DNA of 26,432 nucleotides from Neoconidiobolus thromboides FSU 785 (GCA_025603075.1 MU626509.1:1-26432); one strand, 5' to 3'. Shown: positions 11,337 through 20,746, counted from the stretch's first letter. A program made the numbers and translations. Notes: generated by a model not told the origin, from the letters alone.

Positions 11337-11525
11337 TGAGGATGTTTTTTTGGTCTCATTATTTTTCCATTTTTTAAGCGCTATTTCAGTGGAAAAATTG
11401 TTAGTAAGATTGTTAAGCAAAAGAATATATGAGGATATGTTTTTTTGTTTAATTTTATCACAATCTTTCCACTGAAATAGCGCTTAAAAAATGGAAAAAT
11501 AATGAGACCAAAAAAACAACCCCAT
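11337..11525. mobile_element. Head-to-head dimer of the MITE-like element (near-palindrome of about 190 bp)
   Basis: A plus-strand copy (about 11337-11427) is joined at its right end to a minus-strand copy (about 11428-11525). The arms are nearly identical through TTTTTAAGCGCTATTTCAGT and its complement. Both share the private variants TTTCAGTGG and TTGGTCTCATTA, absent from other copies, so one arm was copied from the other recently. The plus copy has lost its outer right terminus at the junction. TA lies outside both outer ends (before TGAGGATG, after CAACCCCA). The structure should form a very long hairpin. Confidence 0.7.
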
Positions 11526-12026
11526 ATCCTTATGAATATCTTTTTTATTCTTTCCTTCATGTTTGAAAACTATATTGCATTAATTCATTAACTAAAACTC
11601 AGTCAGGTTTTCAACTTAAACAAAACAATTGGACTGGTTTATAAGTTTAGTAGTATAAAACCTTATATAAAAGATTTCATAGTATAAGAAAAGATATCAA
11701 ATAGATAATAAAGTTATGGAATAAATATAGCTATAGTAATTCAACTACTGATGTATAAGGTTTGATATTGATTTAGCTATTTTTAAAAAGCTTCATAAAA
11801 AAATAAAAAAAAATAATAAAACTAAAATTTTCAAAAAAAGTTTCAAATTTTAAAATAGTTGTATAGTTTTTAGATATATATTATATAATATTATATGTGC
11901 TGGGTAATCTTATTCTGTAGCTTCATTTATTAGTGGAGTTTTTTTGATAAGCATCCTTGTTATTTAGTTATCATATTTTATACAAGAATATTGAAAATCT
12001 TATTATTTCATTATGATCTCTACTTG

Positions 12027-12748
12027 ACTGAAATACATATTAGTTTATTTATTAGTATCATAAATGCTACAAAGATATATATAGATTTTTTCTTATTAAG
12101 GAATTTAGCCATAGCCTTTTTAATTTCATGATTAAAAACTAGTCAAACTGAAAGAAAAATATATATAATGATACTGGATGTAGAATGGTAATTAGAAACT
12201 ACTAATATCAGGATTATTTATTGTTTTACATGCTCTTGGTATACCTTACAGTCTTTTACAACTTTAATCATGATAAAATTTTCAATTGTTTTAAATCTAT
12301 TATTTTATTTTACAAATAAGATAAAGCTAAAACCTATTACTTCCTTATGTATGTTTTATAGGTAAGTAAATTTATGCTAGATTTTTATGCAAGTTTCATA
12401 GGGGCTGCTACCATTCTAATTTAGAATTTTGTAATAGATTATTAAAATAAAATGCCCAACACAAAATAAGCTATAGAGCTGCATTCGAATATTTAATGTT
12501 CAAAATGTTACTAAAAATGTACTTACCATAATATACAAATATTTCAGTTTTGTATTTTATTTGTTAGCATTCAAGGTACTTTTATTTTGCATTTATAAGT
12601 CACAAGTAGATAGGTTTATTATAGGGGTAGGGGTTCAAGAAAGCTTCAGCAGGAGGTTACAATCCTAATATCTTGAATGATAAAATGAATTTTACAGAAT
12701 AAAATATTCATGTATAAGTAATGTTTTTGATTTAAGGTGTAAGAAGTT
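12027..12748. other. AT-rich intergenic region before the tRNA gene
   Basis: Nothing recognisable was seen: no long frame, no copy of the short element and no strong hairpin. Confidence 0.5.
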
Positions 12749-12821
12749 GCCTTCTTGGCTCAGTTGGCAGAGCGTCCGCCTAGTAAGCGGAAGGTCATTG
12801 GTTCGATTCCGATAGAAGGCA
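12749..12821 (+). tRNA. tT(AGU): tRNA-Thr (anticodon AGT), intronless
   Basis: The full cloverleaf can be drawn. The acceptor stem GCCTTCT pairs with AGAAGGC at all seven positions. The D stem is GCTC/GAGC with loop AGTTGGCA. The anticodon stem is TCCGC/GCGGA with loop CTAGTAA, giving anticodon AGT at 12782-12784 (AGU, read as IGU after editing). The variable loop is AGGTC. The T stem is ATTGG/CCGAT with loop TTCGATT. The discriminator base is A. The internal Pol III A box (TGGCTCAGTTGG) and B box (GGTTCGATTCC) are intact. A Pol III stop of five T residues lies at 12832-12836, 11 bp downstream. CCA is not encoded, as expected in a nuclear eukaryotic gene. Confidence 0.97.
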
Positions 12822-12831
12822 TTTAAAAACA

Positions 12832-12836
12832 TTTTT
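12832..12836 (+). terminator. Pol III terminator of tRNA-Thr
   Basis: A run of five T residues begins 11 bases after the discriminator base, the usual place and form for RNA polymerase III termination. A second T-run follows at about 12838. Confidence 0.75.
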
Positions 12837-13117
12837 GTTTTGTCTCATTTTAAAGGAATAGCTAATGGAAAATGATCTAGGCAAGTAAAGGGTAGACATC
12901 TACTTACTGCCTGGTTTGAAGCAAGAAATAATATAAGAGTATAATGACTGAATCTTTTCATTGTAGTATTATATTAGATATTAAAAAGGGTGACTCCGCA
13001 GTTTCGAGATTATATCTAAAAGGCTTTTTGTAAATCCAAACAGTGGAGATTTGCACAGTTTAAATATGACAAAACTTAAAATTTTAATATAAATAGCATC
13101 ACACATTATTTACTAAA

Positions 13118-13206
13118 TGGAGATGTTTTTTTGATTTCATTACTTTTCTATTTTTTAAGCGCTACTTGAGTGGAAAGGTTAGTAAAATTTTTTAAATACA
13201 TCCTCA
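13118..13206 (+). mobile_element. MITE-like element, slightly shortened copy
   Basis: The left end is TGGAGATGTTTTTTTGAT and the right end AAATACATCCTCA. The core TTTTTTAAGCGCTACTTGAG is intact. The right half has small deletions after GTGGAAAGG, making the copy about 89 bp. The flanks are AA rather than TA on both sides. It lies about 160 bp beyond the 3' end of UGT-A. Confidence 0.65.
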
Positions 13207-13365
13207 AATAAAATTACTCTAATTTTTTATTGTATGTTGTTACAAATAATTGATGTATTTTAATAATTTTAATTAATCAATAGCTATAATATATTTTGTC
13301 TCAATTTAGTTTTGTACTGAATTACATAATAACTATTATAGTAAATAATTTATTCTAAATTTAAT

Positions 13366-15075
13366 TTATTCAGTTTTAGACTTACTAATAATTCTTTTAT
13401 AATAGTTAAGTAAAAACCTGGAAATTAGATATAGACTGTAAATTGATAATGTAACACTTCCTAATATTAGCAAAATAGCCGCACCGTAGATGTCAATACC
13501 CCTACCTGAAATAAAAGACATTTGTTGGGACACTGGAATAAGATGTTTAAGTTCACAAGGTGGTGAATTGGAAGTAGGGTCGTAGGGCTCATATTTTCTA
13601 CATAATTGAGCAGTATAAGCGTGTTGCTCAAATAAGTCAGCTGCATAGCTGATTTTTTTAGAATTGTAACGAGAAATGGCTTTCATTCTTAATAAGTTGG
13701 ATTTAAATTTATCATCTTTATCTTCAATAATGGCCTTAAACTGCTCTTTTAATGATTCAGGTGTAAAGTTAAATTTATCAACATATAATCCAGTTCCAGC
13801 TTCTTCTAGCTTAGCTGCATTTCTTGGTTGATCTGCAAATAAGGCTAAACACAATACTGGAGTACCTGAATAAATTGCTTCGAATGTAGATTCAATTCCA
13901 CCATGTGAGATAAATAATTTAGTATTCTTATGGTTTAAAACCGATACTTGTGGTGCCCAAGATAACAACTTAACTTTATCATTCTTCCCTTCAAATAAAT
14001 CTTGTACCTCTATCTTACCACCTTTACTATTGTTTATTTCAACTGGAAAATCACCCTGTTTAGTCTTACCTAATCCCCAAATTATACCATCAATAATGCC
14101 TTCCTCAATTGCTAGTAACGATGCTTCTAATATTTTCTTAGTCATAACATCATTCAGAATAGAATGTGAACCAAAAGCAACAAACAAAGTGTTCTCATGA
14201 GTATTTAAAAACTCTTCTAATTCAGGACTTAGTGTATCTCTATTTTCAGATACAATTGGACCAACCGAAATCAAGTCTGGTAGTAAGTTGGCTGCTGGTT
14301 CAAATCCAAAAAAACCGTTAGCAATATTCAATCCATAATTCACCCCAGAGTTCATCCCTTTAGGAGGGAGAATCTGATACTTTTGTCTTAGTTGGTTGTT
14401 TGCTCTCATAACCCCTGAAAAATAATATACTTTAATAGCTGGTTTAATGATCTGAGAATTAAAGCGTTCAACAAAAGACATATCTTTGGTATAGATTGGA
14501 CCATAATCAAAGCCTGAAGTGATAAAGGGTTCTTTAGTTAAACCTACACCATCGGTTGTTTGATAACCAACAATTAAAGGTATCTTTAAATGCTTTGCTA
14601 AGTCCATACAAGAATGAGCAAAGAAACTGCAAACTAAAAGGTCGGGTTTCGATTCAATCAGATACTCTTTAAGTGGTACAAAGGTTTCTTCATAAGATTT
14701 AGTAAAAAATACATCCAAAGACTTTGCCATAAATTTTGGGCTCGTATTAGCTCCAGCTTGTGATATCATTTGCTTCACTTTATCGTTCATCATTTTCTCT
14801 GCTTCAATATCTACTTCAGTACTCCCTAAAGTATAATTTTTTATGTTATATCCTTTAACAAATCGAATATTTTCTTGTATTGTTGCATAGGTTACCTCAT
14901 GGCCTCTTTTTGCTAGCACATCACCAATTTCTAAAAGCGACTTAATATGACTTCTACCGCCAAAGGAGGAATGTAACACGATGTTCAATCTATTAGTAGG
15001 TAACGCTTGCTTTTCATTAGAAGCATCTAATAAATTGAAAGTAATAAAAGTTAAAATTATAGTAAAAAATCTCAT
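13366..15075 (-). CDS. UGT-A: ER-type membrane UDP-glycosyltransferase (GT1), 569 aa, dyad Asp replaced by Ser
   Basis: By family knowledge it transfers a sugar from a UDP-sugar to a small acceptor; the acceptor is not known. A signal peptide (about 1-18) precedes the N-terminal acceptor domain with FGGRSH at 38-43, where His43 is the likely catalytic base. The C-terminal donor domain has FVAFGS (298-303) and a 44-residue donor box from Trp373 (WAPQ) through HGG (391-393) and Glu399 to Asp415-Gln416, exactly the length of the plant PSPG box. A membrane span (about 530-552) and a short tail ending KSKTE, a KxKxx dilysine signal, follow. The sequon NYT at 80-82 fits a luminal domain. Ser150 stands where UGT-B and UGT-C have Asp after PDL.V, the expected partner of the catalytic His, so activity may be altered. 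Cys492 and Cys507 are shared with the paralogues. A TATA box lies 40 bp before the ATG. No intron is present. Confidence 0.9.
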   Translation of the reverse strand: MRFFTIILTFITFNLLDASNEKQALPTNRLNIVLHSSFGGRSHIKSLLEIGDVLAKRGHEVTYATIQENIRFVKGYNIKNYTLGSTEVDIEAEKMMNDKVKQMISQAGANTSPKFMAKSLDVFFTKSYEETFVPLKEYLIESKPDLLVCSFFAHSCMDLAKHLKIPLIVGYQTTDGVGLTKEPFITSGFDYGPIYTKDMSFVERFNSQIIKPAIKVYYFSGVMRANNQLRQKYQILPPKGMNSGVNYGLNIANGFFGFEPAANLLPDLISVGPIVSENRDTLSPELEEFLNTHENTLFVAFGSHSILNDVMTKKILEASLLAIEEGIIDGIIWGLGKTKQGDFPVEINNSKGGKIEVQDLFEGKNDKVKLLSWAPQVSVLNHKNTKLFISHGGIESTFEAIYSGTPVLCLALFADQPRNAAKLEEAGTGLYVDKFNFTPESLKEQFKAIIEDKDDKFKSNLLRMKAISRYNSKKISYAADLFEQHAYTAQLCRKYEPYDPTSNSPPCELKHLIPVSQQMSFISGRGIDIYGAAILLILGSVTLSIYSLYLISRFLLNYYKRIISKSKTE

Positions 15076-15107
15076 TTTTTTGATTCTAATTTAATTAATC
15101 CATTGCA

Positions 15108-15115
15108 TTTATATA
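15108..15115 (-). promoter_or_regulatory. TATA box of UGT-A
   Basis: TATATAAA on the minus strand starts 40 bp before the A of the ATG, the same spacing as in UGT-B and UGT-C. It implies a 5' leader of only about 10 nt. The ATG is preceded by an A-rich context (CAAAAAA). Confidence 0.7.
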
Positions 15116-15239
15116 GTTTTGTTTTGGAAGTTTAATTCTATGATTCATAAATACTGACTAGTTTATTACATAACGGTAAAATGATTTCGGATTAACTGTA
15201 AAATTAACTTTATAAGCTAAATTTTATTTTAGAGTTTAA

Positions 15240-15280
15240 CACCGATAAGTTTCTTTCGATTATTTTCTATCACCGATAAG
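15240..15280 (-). promoter_or_regulatory. Paired decamer CACCGATAAG upstream of UGT-A
   Basis: The identical string CACCGATAAG occurs at 15240-15249 and 15271-15280, 31 bp apart start to start, about 165-205 bp before the UGT-A start. It contains GATAAG, the core bound by fungal GATA-type zinc-finger factors. A single AGATAAG (minus strand) also lies about 145 bp before UGT-C. Functional assignment is inference. Confidence 0.35.
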
Positions 15281-15995
15281 ATTCAAAACGCTATTATATA
15301 TTATTAAATTTACTTTTTTAGCTTCTCATAAATATAATTTAGTGATCAAAAAAGTTAAACTCTAAAAAAAAACTAGCTTACTAAAAGCCAAAATAATTTT
15401 ATAGTAGAATTTATTATTCTTTTGAATCTAGCATAATTTTAATTTAAAATATTTCATCTTTTAAACTATATATATTTTAGACTATATCGCATTATTTTTA
15501 GATAGAAATATAACTTTCTACGTTTTACTATACAAAAACAAATTTATGTATATATCTATCTCCGTATTGTTATGCTCAATTTTAGTTGCTATCTTGCATG
15601 TAGCTTGCTGCTTTTCCATGGACCTTTTGTGTTTGAAAGCTATACAATCAATGTAGTGCCTCTAAGAATCATCCCAAAAATTGAAATACTCAACCTTAAG
15701 GTTTTATTTCTCAATAAATAGTATAGTAGATAGTTTTTATATAAAAAATTCTTCTAGTCAAACCAAATCACCAAACTATCAATACTTTAAGACGTGACTA
15801 TATTTACAATACAATAAAATCCAATTGCTGTATACAAAATGCATATCAATTGTTATTCTATAAGTTTATTTAAAGAGCAATTTCATTAACAAGGAGTTTG
15901 TCAGATTTTAGATTCTTTTCTAAGACCTATAGTTTATTTCTAAAAGCATCAGTAAAAACAGGATGTTTGAGCTTAGAAAAAGCAGTAGTAGCGCT
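15281..15995. other. AT-rich intergenic region between UGT-A and the secreted-protein relic
   Basis: No gene was seen. A slightly GC-richer patch at about 15570-15700 has stops in all frames and no recognisable protein. Confidence 0.4.
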
Positions 15996-16322
15996 TTAGA
16001 GCAATTTTGGATCTTTAGAATGCAACGGCACCATATTCAAGCCATCTCTAGAAACGAGAAGATTCTCACCTTTGACCGTTAAAGTAACAGTTATTTTTTT
16101 AGTATTTATAAGATCAGTTAAAAATGTTGAGAGCGTACCTACCCCATGCTTACCAGAGAAGGAACGCTTGAGGATGATTTGATCATTACTAAAAACAGTA
16201 AATTTTTTAGAATCATTAATGCTAAAACACCAGCTCGTTAAATGCTATAGAAGATAGCCTTGTGATGTATTAAGCCATTTAAAGCAAATAAGATGTTACT
16301 AGTGATAATAGCTAGCAAGCTT
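15996..16322 (-). pseudogene. Relic of a small secreted-type protein gene (frameshifted, no ATG)
   Basis: On the minus strand, 16322 down to about 16238 reads a hydrophobic signal-like peptide (SLLAIITSNILFALNGL, then IHHKAIFYSI) that stops. A second frame, 16244 to 15996, is open for about 82 codons, beginning near WCFSINDSKKFTVF, with a clean alternating Lys/Thr/Val pattern and balanced base use, ending at TAA. The two frames differ by one register and no ATG begins either. The simplest reading is a decayed gene of about 105 codons with a lost start and a frameshift. An intron joining the pieces is possible but no good splice pair was found. I do not recognise the family. It lies directly downstream of the 16339-16736 gene on the same strand. 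Confidence 0.4.
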
Positions 16323-16338
16323 CCACTCTTACTTATAA

Positions 16339-16736
16339 CTAAACTAAAAACTTTGTTTTGAGATAATCTGTTATATCACAACAAGATTTCATATTTTCAT
16401 AAATATCGCTACTTGGATCTTTAGTTTTATAAGTTGTTTTGTCTTTTATGATAGCAAAATAAAAAACTTTTTCATTAGCAATAGATGTTATTGGTTTATA
16501 ACAGTCATATTCACTAGGATGACCTATTGATGATCCTATAAATTTATTAATAATACTAAAATATTTGTTGTTAAATATCAAGCTATCATAGAAGAGGCCA
16601 TAAACCGCTTTGTTGTTTAGACCACAAAAAAGATTATTTAAGGAAGCACTATAGCTTGAATCGGAATCATTAATTTTTGAATTGCAAACCAGCAATTAAA
16701 TTGAGTAAGAAGTAAGAGAGTTAAAGTCAGCTTCAT
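16339..16736 (-). CDS. Small secreted protein candidate with a one-base frame shift or tiny intron near the 5' end
   Basis: An ATG at 16736 opens a clear signal peptide, MKLTLTLLLLTQFNCWFA, but that frame stops after 32 codons. The frame displaced by one base is open from 16695 to 16339 for about 118 codons, has no ATG of its own at the front, and includes five cysteines (one near LFCG, one in YDCYK, a CC pair near the end, one at its start). A splice from GTTTGC (about 16689) to CTATAG (about 16649) would remove 41 bases and join the signal peptide in frame at a Cys codon. The alternative is a single-base frameshift mutation. The 5' splice sequence is weak and the intron would be very short, so I cannot decide. 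I do not recognise the family. It sits between UGT-A and UGT-B on their strand. Confidence 0.45.
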
Positions 16737-17284
16737 AATTTGTTTAGTTAATATTTCTAATAATAGTATAGAACTTATTGTTTTTACTTAAATATTTTGT
16801 TTATGATTATTCCTATTAATTTAAAATTGGGTTATAGGTCTCAGTTACTAGAGCAAGCTAAGAACAATGATAGCGTCACTCGATGGTTTCTAGACTTTTT
16901 CTATTAACATCAACCTTACAAAAATAAGAATTCATCAAGTAAACTCAACTATATCATGACAACAAATTCAGTTTAATTTACTATAGAATTAGTAAGATTG
17001 AACACATTTAACTACGCCTTTATTATGAATAAATAAAGGTGTGTAAAGAATACTAAATGAAGCAAATTAATTTGAAATGATTATAAAAAGATAAATGCTG
17101 TTGACTTTTTGACTTTTAATTTAATAAAGCAAAATACTCACTTTATGATAAATGTATTACTCTTAAACTATAAAAGTAAAACATAAACAGCTGGTATTTT
17201 AGATAAAACAAAACAATTTAATACATCTCTATTTATTTGTTAGTAAGCAATAGTTGTTCTATCAAACTTTGTATGAATTATCAA
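16737..17284. other. Intergenic region between the small secreted gene and UGT-B
   Basis: This is AT-rich sequence without a gene. It holds the unmarked promoter of the upstream-facing small gene and the 3' flank of UGT-B. No strong TATA box or hairpin was recognised. Confidence 0.4.
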
Positions 17285-18994
17285 TTATTCACTTTTAGGT
17301 TTATCGGAGATATTTTTAAAATATTTAAAAATAAGTTTAGATAACTGATATAAGGAGTACAAAGATAAGATAAAACTTGAGAGTAAGATTAGTATAGCCA
17401 TACCATAAATATCGATACCATAGGCTGAAATGGGGGACATTTGCTGTGATACTGGTATGAGGTGTTTAAGTTCACAAGGTGGTAGATTAGAATTAGGATC
17501 ATATGGTTCATATTTTCTACATGCTTTAGCAGTATAAGCATGTTGCTCAAATAAATCCGCTGCATACCTAAGTCTTCTTGAATTATGATGAGAGATGGTC
17601 TTCATTCTTGATAAATTTGACTTGAATTTATCATTTTTATCTTCAATAATAGTTTTAAATTGTTCCTTTAATGACTTGGGCGAGAGATTAAATTTATCAA
17701 CATATAATCCAATTCCAGCTTCTTCTATTTTACGTGCATTCCTTGGTTGATCACCAGATAACGCTAAACATAATACTGGAGTACCTGAGTAAACAGCTTC
17801 GAATGTCGACTCTAACCCACCATGAGATATAAATAATTTGGTATTCTTATGTTCCAAAATAGGAACTTGTGGTGCCCAAGATAGCAATTTAACTTTATCA
17901 TCCTTTCCCTCAAAGAAATCTTGTACTTTTACTTTACCACCTTTACCATCATTTACTTCAAGTGGAAAGTCATCTTGGTTAGTACGTCCTAACCCCCATA
18001 CAACGCCGTCTATAATACCTTCTTTAATAGCTAATAATGATGTTTCTAGTAATTTTCCACTAATTGATGGTATAAGCATGTAGTTTGAGCCAAAAGCAAT
18101 AAATAAAATATTTTCATTGGCATTTAAAAATCCATCTAACTCAGTCGTCAATGTAGCTTTATTTTCAGATATAATTGGGCCTACCTGTATTATACCTGGT
18201 GGCATTGGGATGGCAGGCTCAAAGCCAACAAAAGTATTTGCAATACTTAACCCATAGTTTGAATCCCCATATATTTCTGCTGTTGGATTAACATTATGTT
18301 TTTTTCTTATTATATCAAGCCCATTGTATAAAGTTCTAAATTTCAAAAATAACGACAATGGGGCTATAACTTGACTATGGAAACGTTGATAAAATGACAT
18401 ATCTTTAGTATAAACCGGACCATATTCTGAGCCCATAGAAATATATGGCACATTAATAATCCCACTGCCGTCTATAGCTTGAAACCCACTAATCAATGGA
18501 ACTCCTAAATTTTTGGCCAAATCTTTACAAGAATATGATAAAAAATCTGATACAATAAGATCTGGCTTTTCTTCAATAACATAATCTTTTAAAGGTAGAT
18601 AAACTGACTCATAATCACCTTCCCAAAGATCTGCGATAAGTTTTGCTGCTCTTACCATTGTACTCCGCTTATCTTTCTCAAATAAACTCTTTTTTAGATC
18701 TTTTAATACAATAGTTTCATCAATCGGAGCTTTTCCTAATGAATAGTTGCCGATGCTATACCCATCTACAAATTTGATGTTGTGCTCTAAAGTTACATAG
18801 GTTACTTTATGGCCTCTTTTAGTCAATTCATTGCCTATTTCTAATATACCTTTGATATGACTTCTTCCGCCAAAAACTGAATGTAGTACAATTTTCAAAG
18901 GCAACGAGTTCTCAGTATTGAATAGAGAACCCTTTGATTCGTAACAAGTAAATAAAAATATTAAATGTAAATAAAGATAAAAATAAAACTTCAT
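17285..18994 (-). CDS. UGT-B: ER-type membrane UDP-glycosyltransferase (GT1), 569 aa
   Basis: The architecture matches UGT-A. A signal peptide (about 1-19) is followed by FGGRSH with His46 as likely catalytic base. Asp150 in PDLIVSDF is the likely dyad partner. The segment YGPVYTKDMSF (191-201) is conserved in all copies. The donor domain has FIAFGS (298-303) and the donor box runs from Trp373 to Gln416 with HGG at 391-393 and Asp415-Gln416. A membrane span lies at about 530-552, and the C-terminal KPKSE forms a KxKxx ER-retrieval signal. The sequon NYS lies at 83-85. It is closer to UGT-C than to UGT-A: 72 of 80 residues match UGT-C over 451-530, but only 19 of 50 over 91-140, so the acceptor side has diverged much faster. 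A TATA box lies 41 bp before the ATG. The acceptor is unknown. Intact and presumably active. Confidence 0.92.
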   Translation of the reverse strand: MKFYFYLYLHLIFLFTCYESKGSLFNTENSLPLKIVLHSVFGGRSHIKGILEIGNELTKRGHKVTYVTLEHNIKFVDGYSIGNYSLGKAPIDETIVLKDLKKSLFEKDKRSTMVRAAKLIADLWEGDYESVYLPLKDYVIEEKPDLIVSDFLSYSCKDLAKNLGVPLISGFQAIDGSGIINVPYISMGSEYGPVYTKDMSFYQRFHSQVIAPLSLFLKFRTLYNGLDIIRKKHNVNPTAEIYGDSNYGLSIANTFVGFEPAIPMPPGIIQVGPIISENKATLTTELDGFLNANENILFIAFGSNYMLIPSISGKLLETSLLAIKEGIIDGVVWGLGRTNQDDFPLEVNDGKGGKVKVQDFFEGKDDKVKLLSWAPQVPILEHKNTKLFISHGGLESTFEAVYSGTPVLCLALSGDQPRNARKIEEAGIGLYVDKFNLSPKSLKEQFKTIIEDKNDKFKSNLSRMKTISHHNSRRLRYAADLFEQHAYTAKACRKYEPYDPNSNLPPCELKHLIPVSQQMSPISAYGIDIYGMAILILLSSFILSLYSLYQLSKLIFKYFKNISDKPKSE

Positions 18995-19620
18995 TTTTCT
19001 GATACCTTTGGAAAGATTAAAACTTCTCTTTTATATTCTTTTGGCGCAGTTTGTTATTCAATAGATGATCTCATGGGCATATTTTATTAAAATACAAGCC
19101 CCAACATCGCCGCAGCCAGATTTTACTAAAAATAAATAAGGAAAATTTCTAAAAATATACTAACTGTAAATAACATATAATATAACAGTACATGTAAGCC
19201 ATCTATATTATTAATTTTTATGATAGCATATCTACATTGTGTGTATCATTTTAAACGCAAACAAAACCTTTTTAACAGTATTTTTATCATTTTTATTATA
19301 TAGAAATCTATAAATAAATTTTTTAATTAAAAGTTTAAAAAAGAATAGTTTGTTTTACTTTAATTAACTTTAGAATAAACTGTGATCTATCTTAAAATTG
19401 CTTAAAAATAGATGATTTACACCTGCCGGAATTCTTTTGCGACTTTATTAGTGGGTGGTATTTACAATTAAATTCTTTTTCTCTTAAACATGCTATCAAA
19501 TAGATCGCAAAAGAGCTACCAGCAGCCGTAAACTCGCAGCATTGAAGTTTTTAAAGCATTTTATTCTTTTTTCCTTGTTTTTAAGATTTAATTTTTTAGA
19601 AATGAGAAGAATTGATTAAT
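18995..19620. other. AT-rich intergenic region upstream of UGT-B
   Basis: It contains the UGT-B promoter and no gene. A perfect 10-bp inverted repeat, TCTTTTGCGA (19433-19442) and its complement (19505-19514), brackets a short slightly GC-richer patch. No protein-like frame was found. Confidence 0.45.
19028..19035 (-). promoter_or_regulatory. TATA box of UGT-B
   Basis: TATAAAAG on the minus strand starts 41 bp before the A of the ATG, matching UGT-A (40) and UGT-C (41). Confidence 0.7.
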
Positions 19621-19625
19621 TAAAA

Positions 19626-19725
19626 TGAGGGGATGTTTTTTTGACTTAATTACTTTTTCCATTTTTAAGCTCTATTTAAGTGGAAAGTTGTTAACAAAAT
19701 TCTTAAACAAAAAAATACATCCTCA
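19626..19725 (+). mobile_element. MITE-like element copy between UGT-B and UGT-C
   Basis: The left end is TGAGGGGATGTTTTTTTGAC and the right end CAAAAAAATACATCCTCA, giving about 16 bp of matching terminal inverted repeat. The core is changed to TTTTTAAGCTCTATTTAAG. The right flank is TA and the left flank AA. Confidence 0.7.
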
Positions 19726-19726
19726 T

Positions 19727-19837
19727 AACTTGTTAACCTAGCTAAACTATTTTTCTTATGGTTTATTCTATAACTGAGTAATATTAAGGAAAATATTGTT
19801 TTATGCAGATTGTTTAAAAACAAGATAAAAAGTACAA

Positions 19838-19877
<40 letters not shown>

Positions 19878-20746
19878 TAAAAAAATTGTTTTTTAAAGAA
19901 TTTTGTAAATTTTTGCTAAATAATATAAAGTTAATATTTAAAATCTGATTGCCTTATATTGATTATAAGTTGAAAGTTGTAATAAAAAGTTTGAAATTTA
20001 ACTGTATAATAAAAGATTATATTTTAAATATAAACAGCTGTCTATATAGTATTACAATTATAAATAAAGCTGATGGCTATGTATTTTAAATTAAATAATA
20101 AAAACATAATATTAATAAAATAGTTTATAAAAATTAAAAGTTATTTAACATATAAAAATTCATTATATTAATTAAAAAAGCCATTACGTTAAAAAAAAAT
20201 TTGTTTTGCATCAAAATATTATATACAGAAAATACAATAACAGTTATGATTTTTTATATAGTTATTAGATATAGACATTAGAATATAAGAATAATGTTTT
20301 TTATAATTAAAAGGCAAAAGCCTCTGTAGCAAATCTAAATAAAAAAACTATAAATTGATTGTGGATAAATAAAAATATATCAAATCAATAACAAAATCGT
20401 TTAAATTAAACTAAATTCATTATAAAAATGCAATCACCTCTGTAATTTAAGTAGTTATTATAACATGATTTTAATTATTAAATTAATAGAGTAACATTTT
20501 ACAGTATTTATATAAATATAATATATATATACTAAATTACCTATAAGATTTTACATTACTTGAATAAGTTATTTTTAAAATATAGTTATTATTAAGAAGG
20601 ATTACTGCTTTCTTTAATAAAAATTAGTTGTCATGTCACATTCGTGTAGTTTTAATTGTTTCTTAATGAAAAATAACCCAACTGATACTAAATTTCGGAT
20701 TCATATTATTTGTAGGCTGTATAATAAATCAATAGAAAAAAATATA
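19727..20746. other. Extremely AT-rich spacer
   Basis: About 1 kb made almost wholly of A and T, including the ATT microsatellite. No gene is seen. The open frame that crosses the next repeat element is not credible. Confidence 0.5.
19839..19877 (+). repeat. (ATT)13 microsatellite
   Basis: Thirteen uninterrupted ATT units within AT-rich sequence, likely length-polymorphic between strains. Confidence 0.95.

Larger units (their letters stand above)
10935..12026. mobile_element. 1.1-kb unit bounded by a 146-bp inverted-repeat pair (foldback-like)
   Basis: The left arm (10935-11080) and right arm (11881-12026) are reverse complements over about 146 bp with only scattered differences. The outer ends are CAAGTAGAGATCATAATGAA and its complement. 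The shared inner part includes ACTCCACTAATAAATGAAGC. The 800-bp interior has no gene. It contains one single copy and one head-to-head pair of the short MITE-like element. Long terminal inverted repeats without coding capacity fit a non-autonomous or foldback transposon, or an inverted duplication. No clear target duplication was found just outside the arms. Confidence 0.6.

Noticed and set aside
17838-18083. Plus-strand frame of 81 codons inside UGT-B
   Set aside because: It is an antisense shadow of the conserved donor-domain coding sequence.
19433-19514. 10-bp inverted repeat TCTTTTGCGA with a 62-nt gap
   Set aside because: The arms are short and far apart, so it is not convincing as a hairpin or element end; it is mentioned only in the regional entry.
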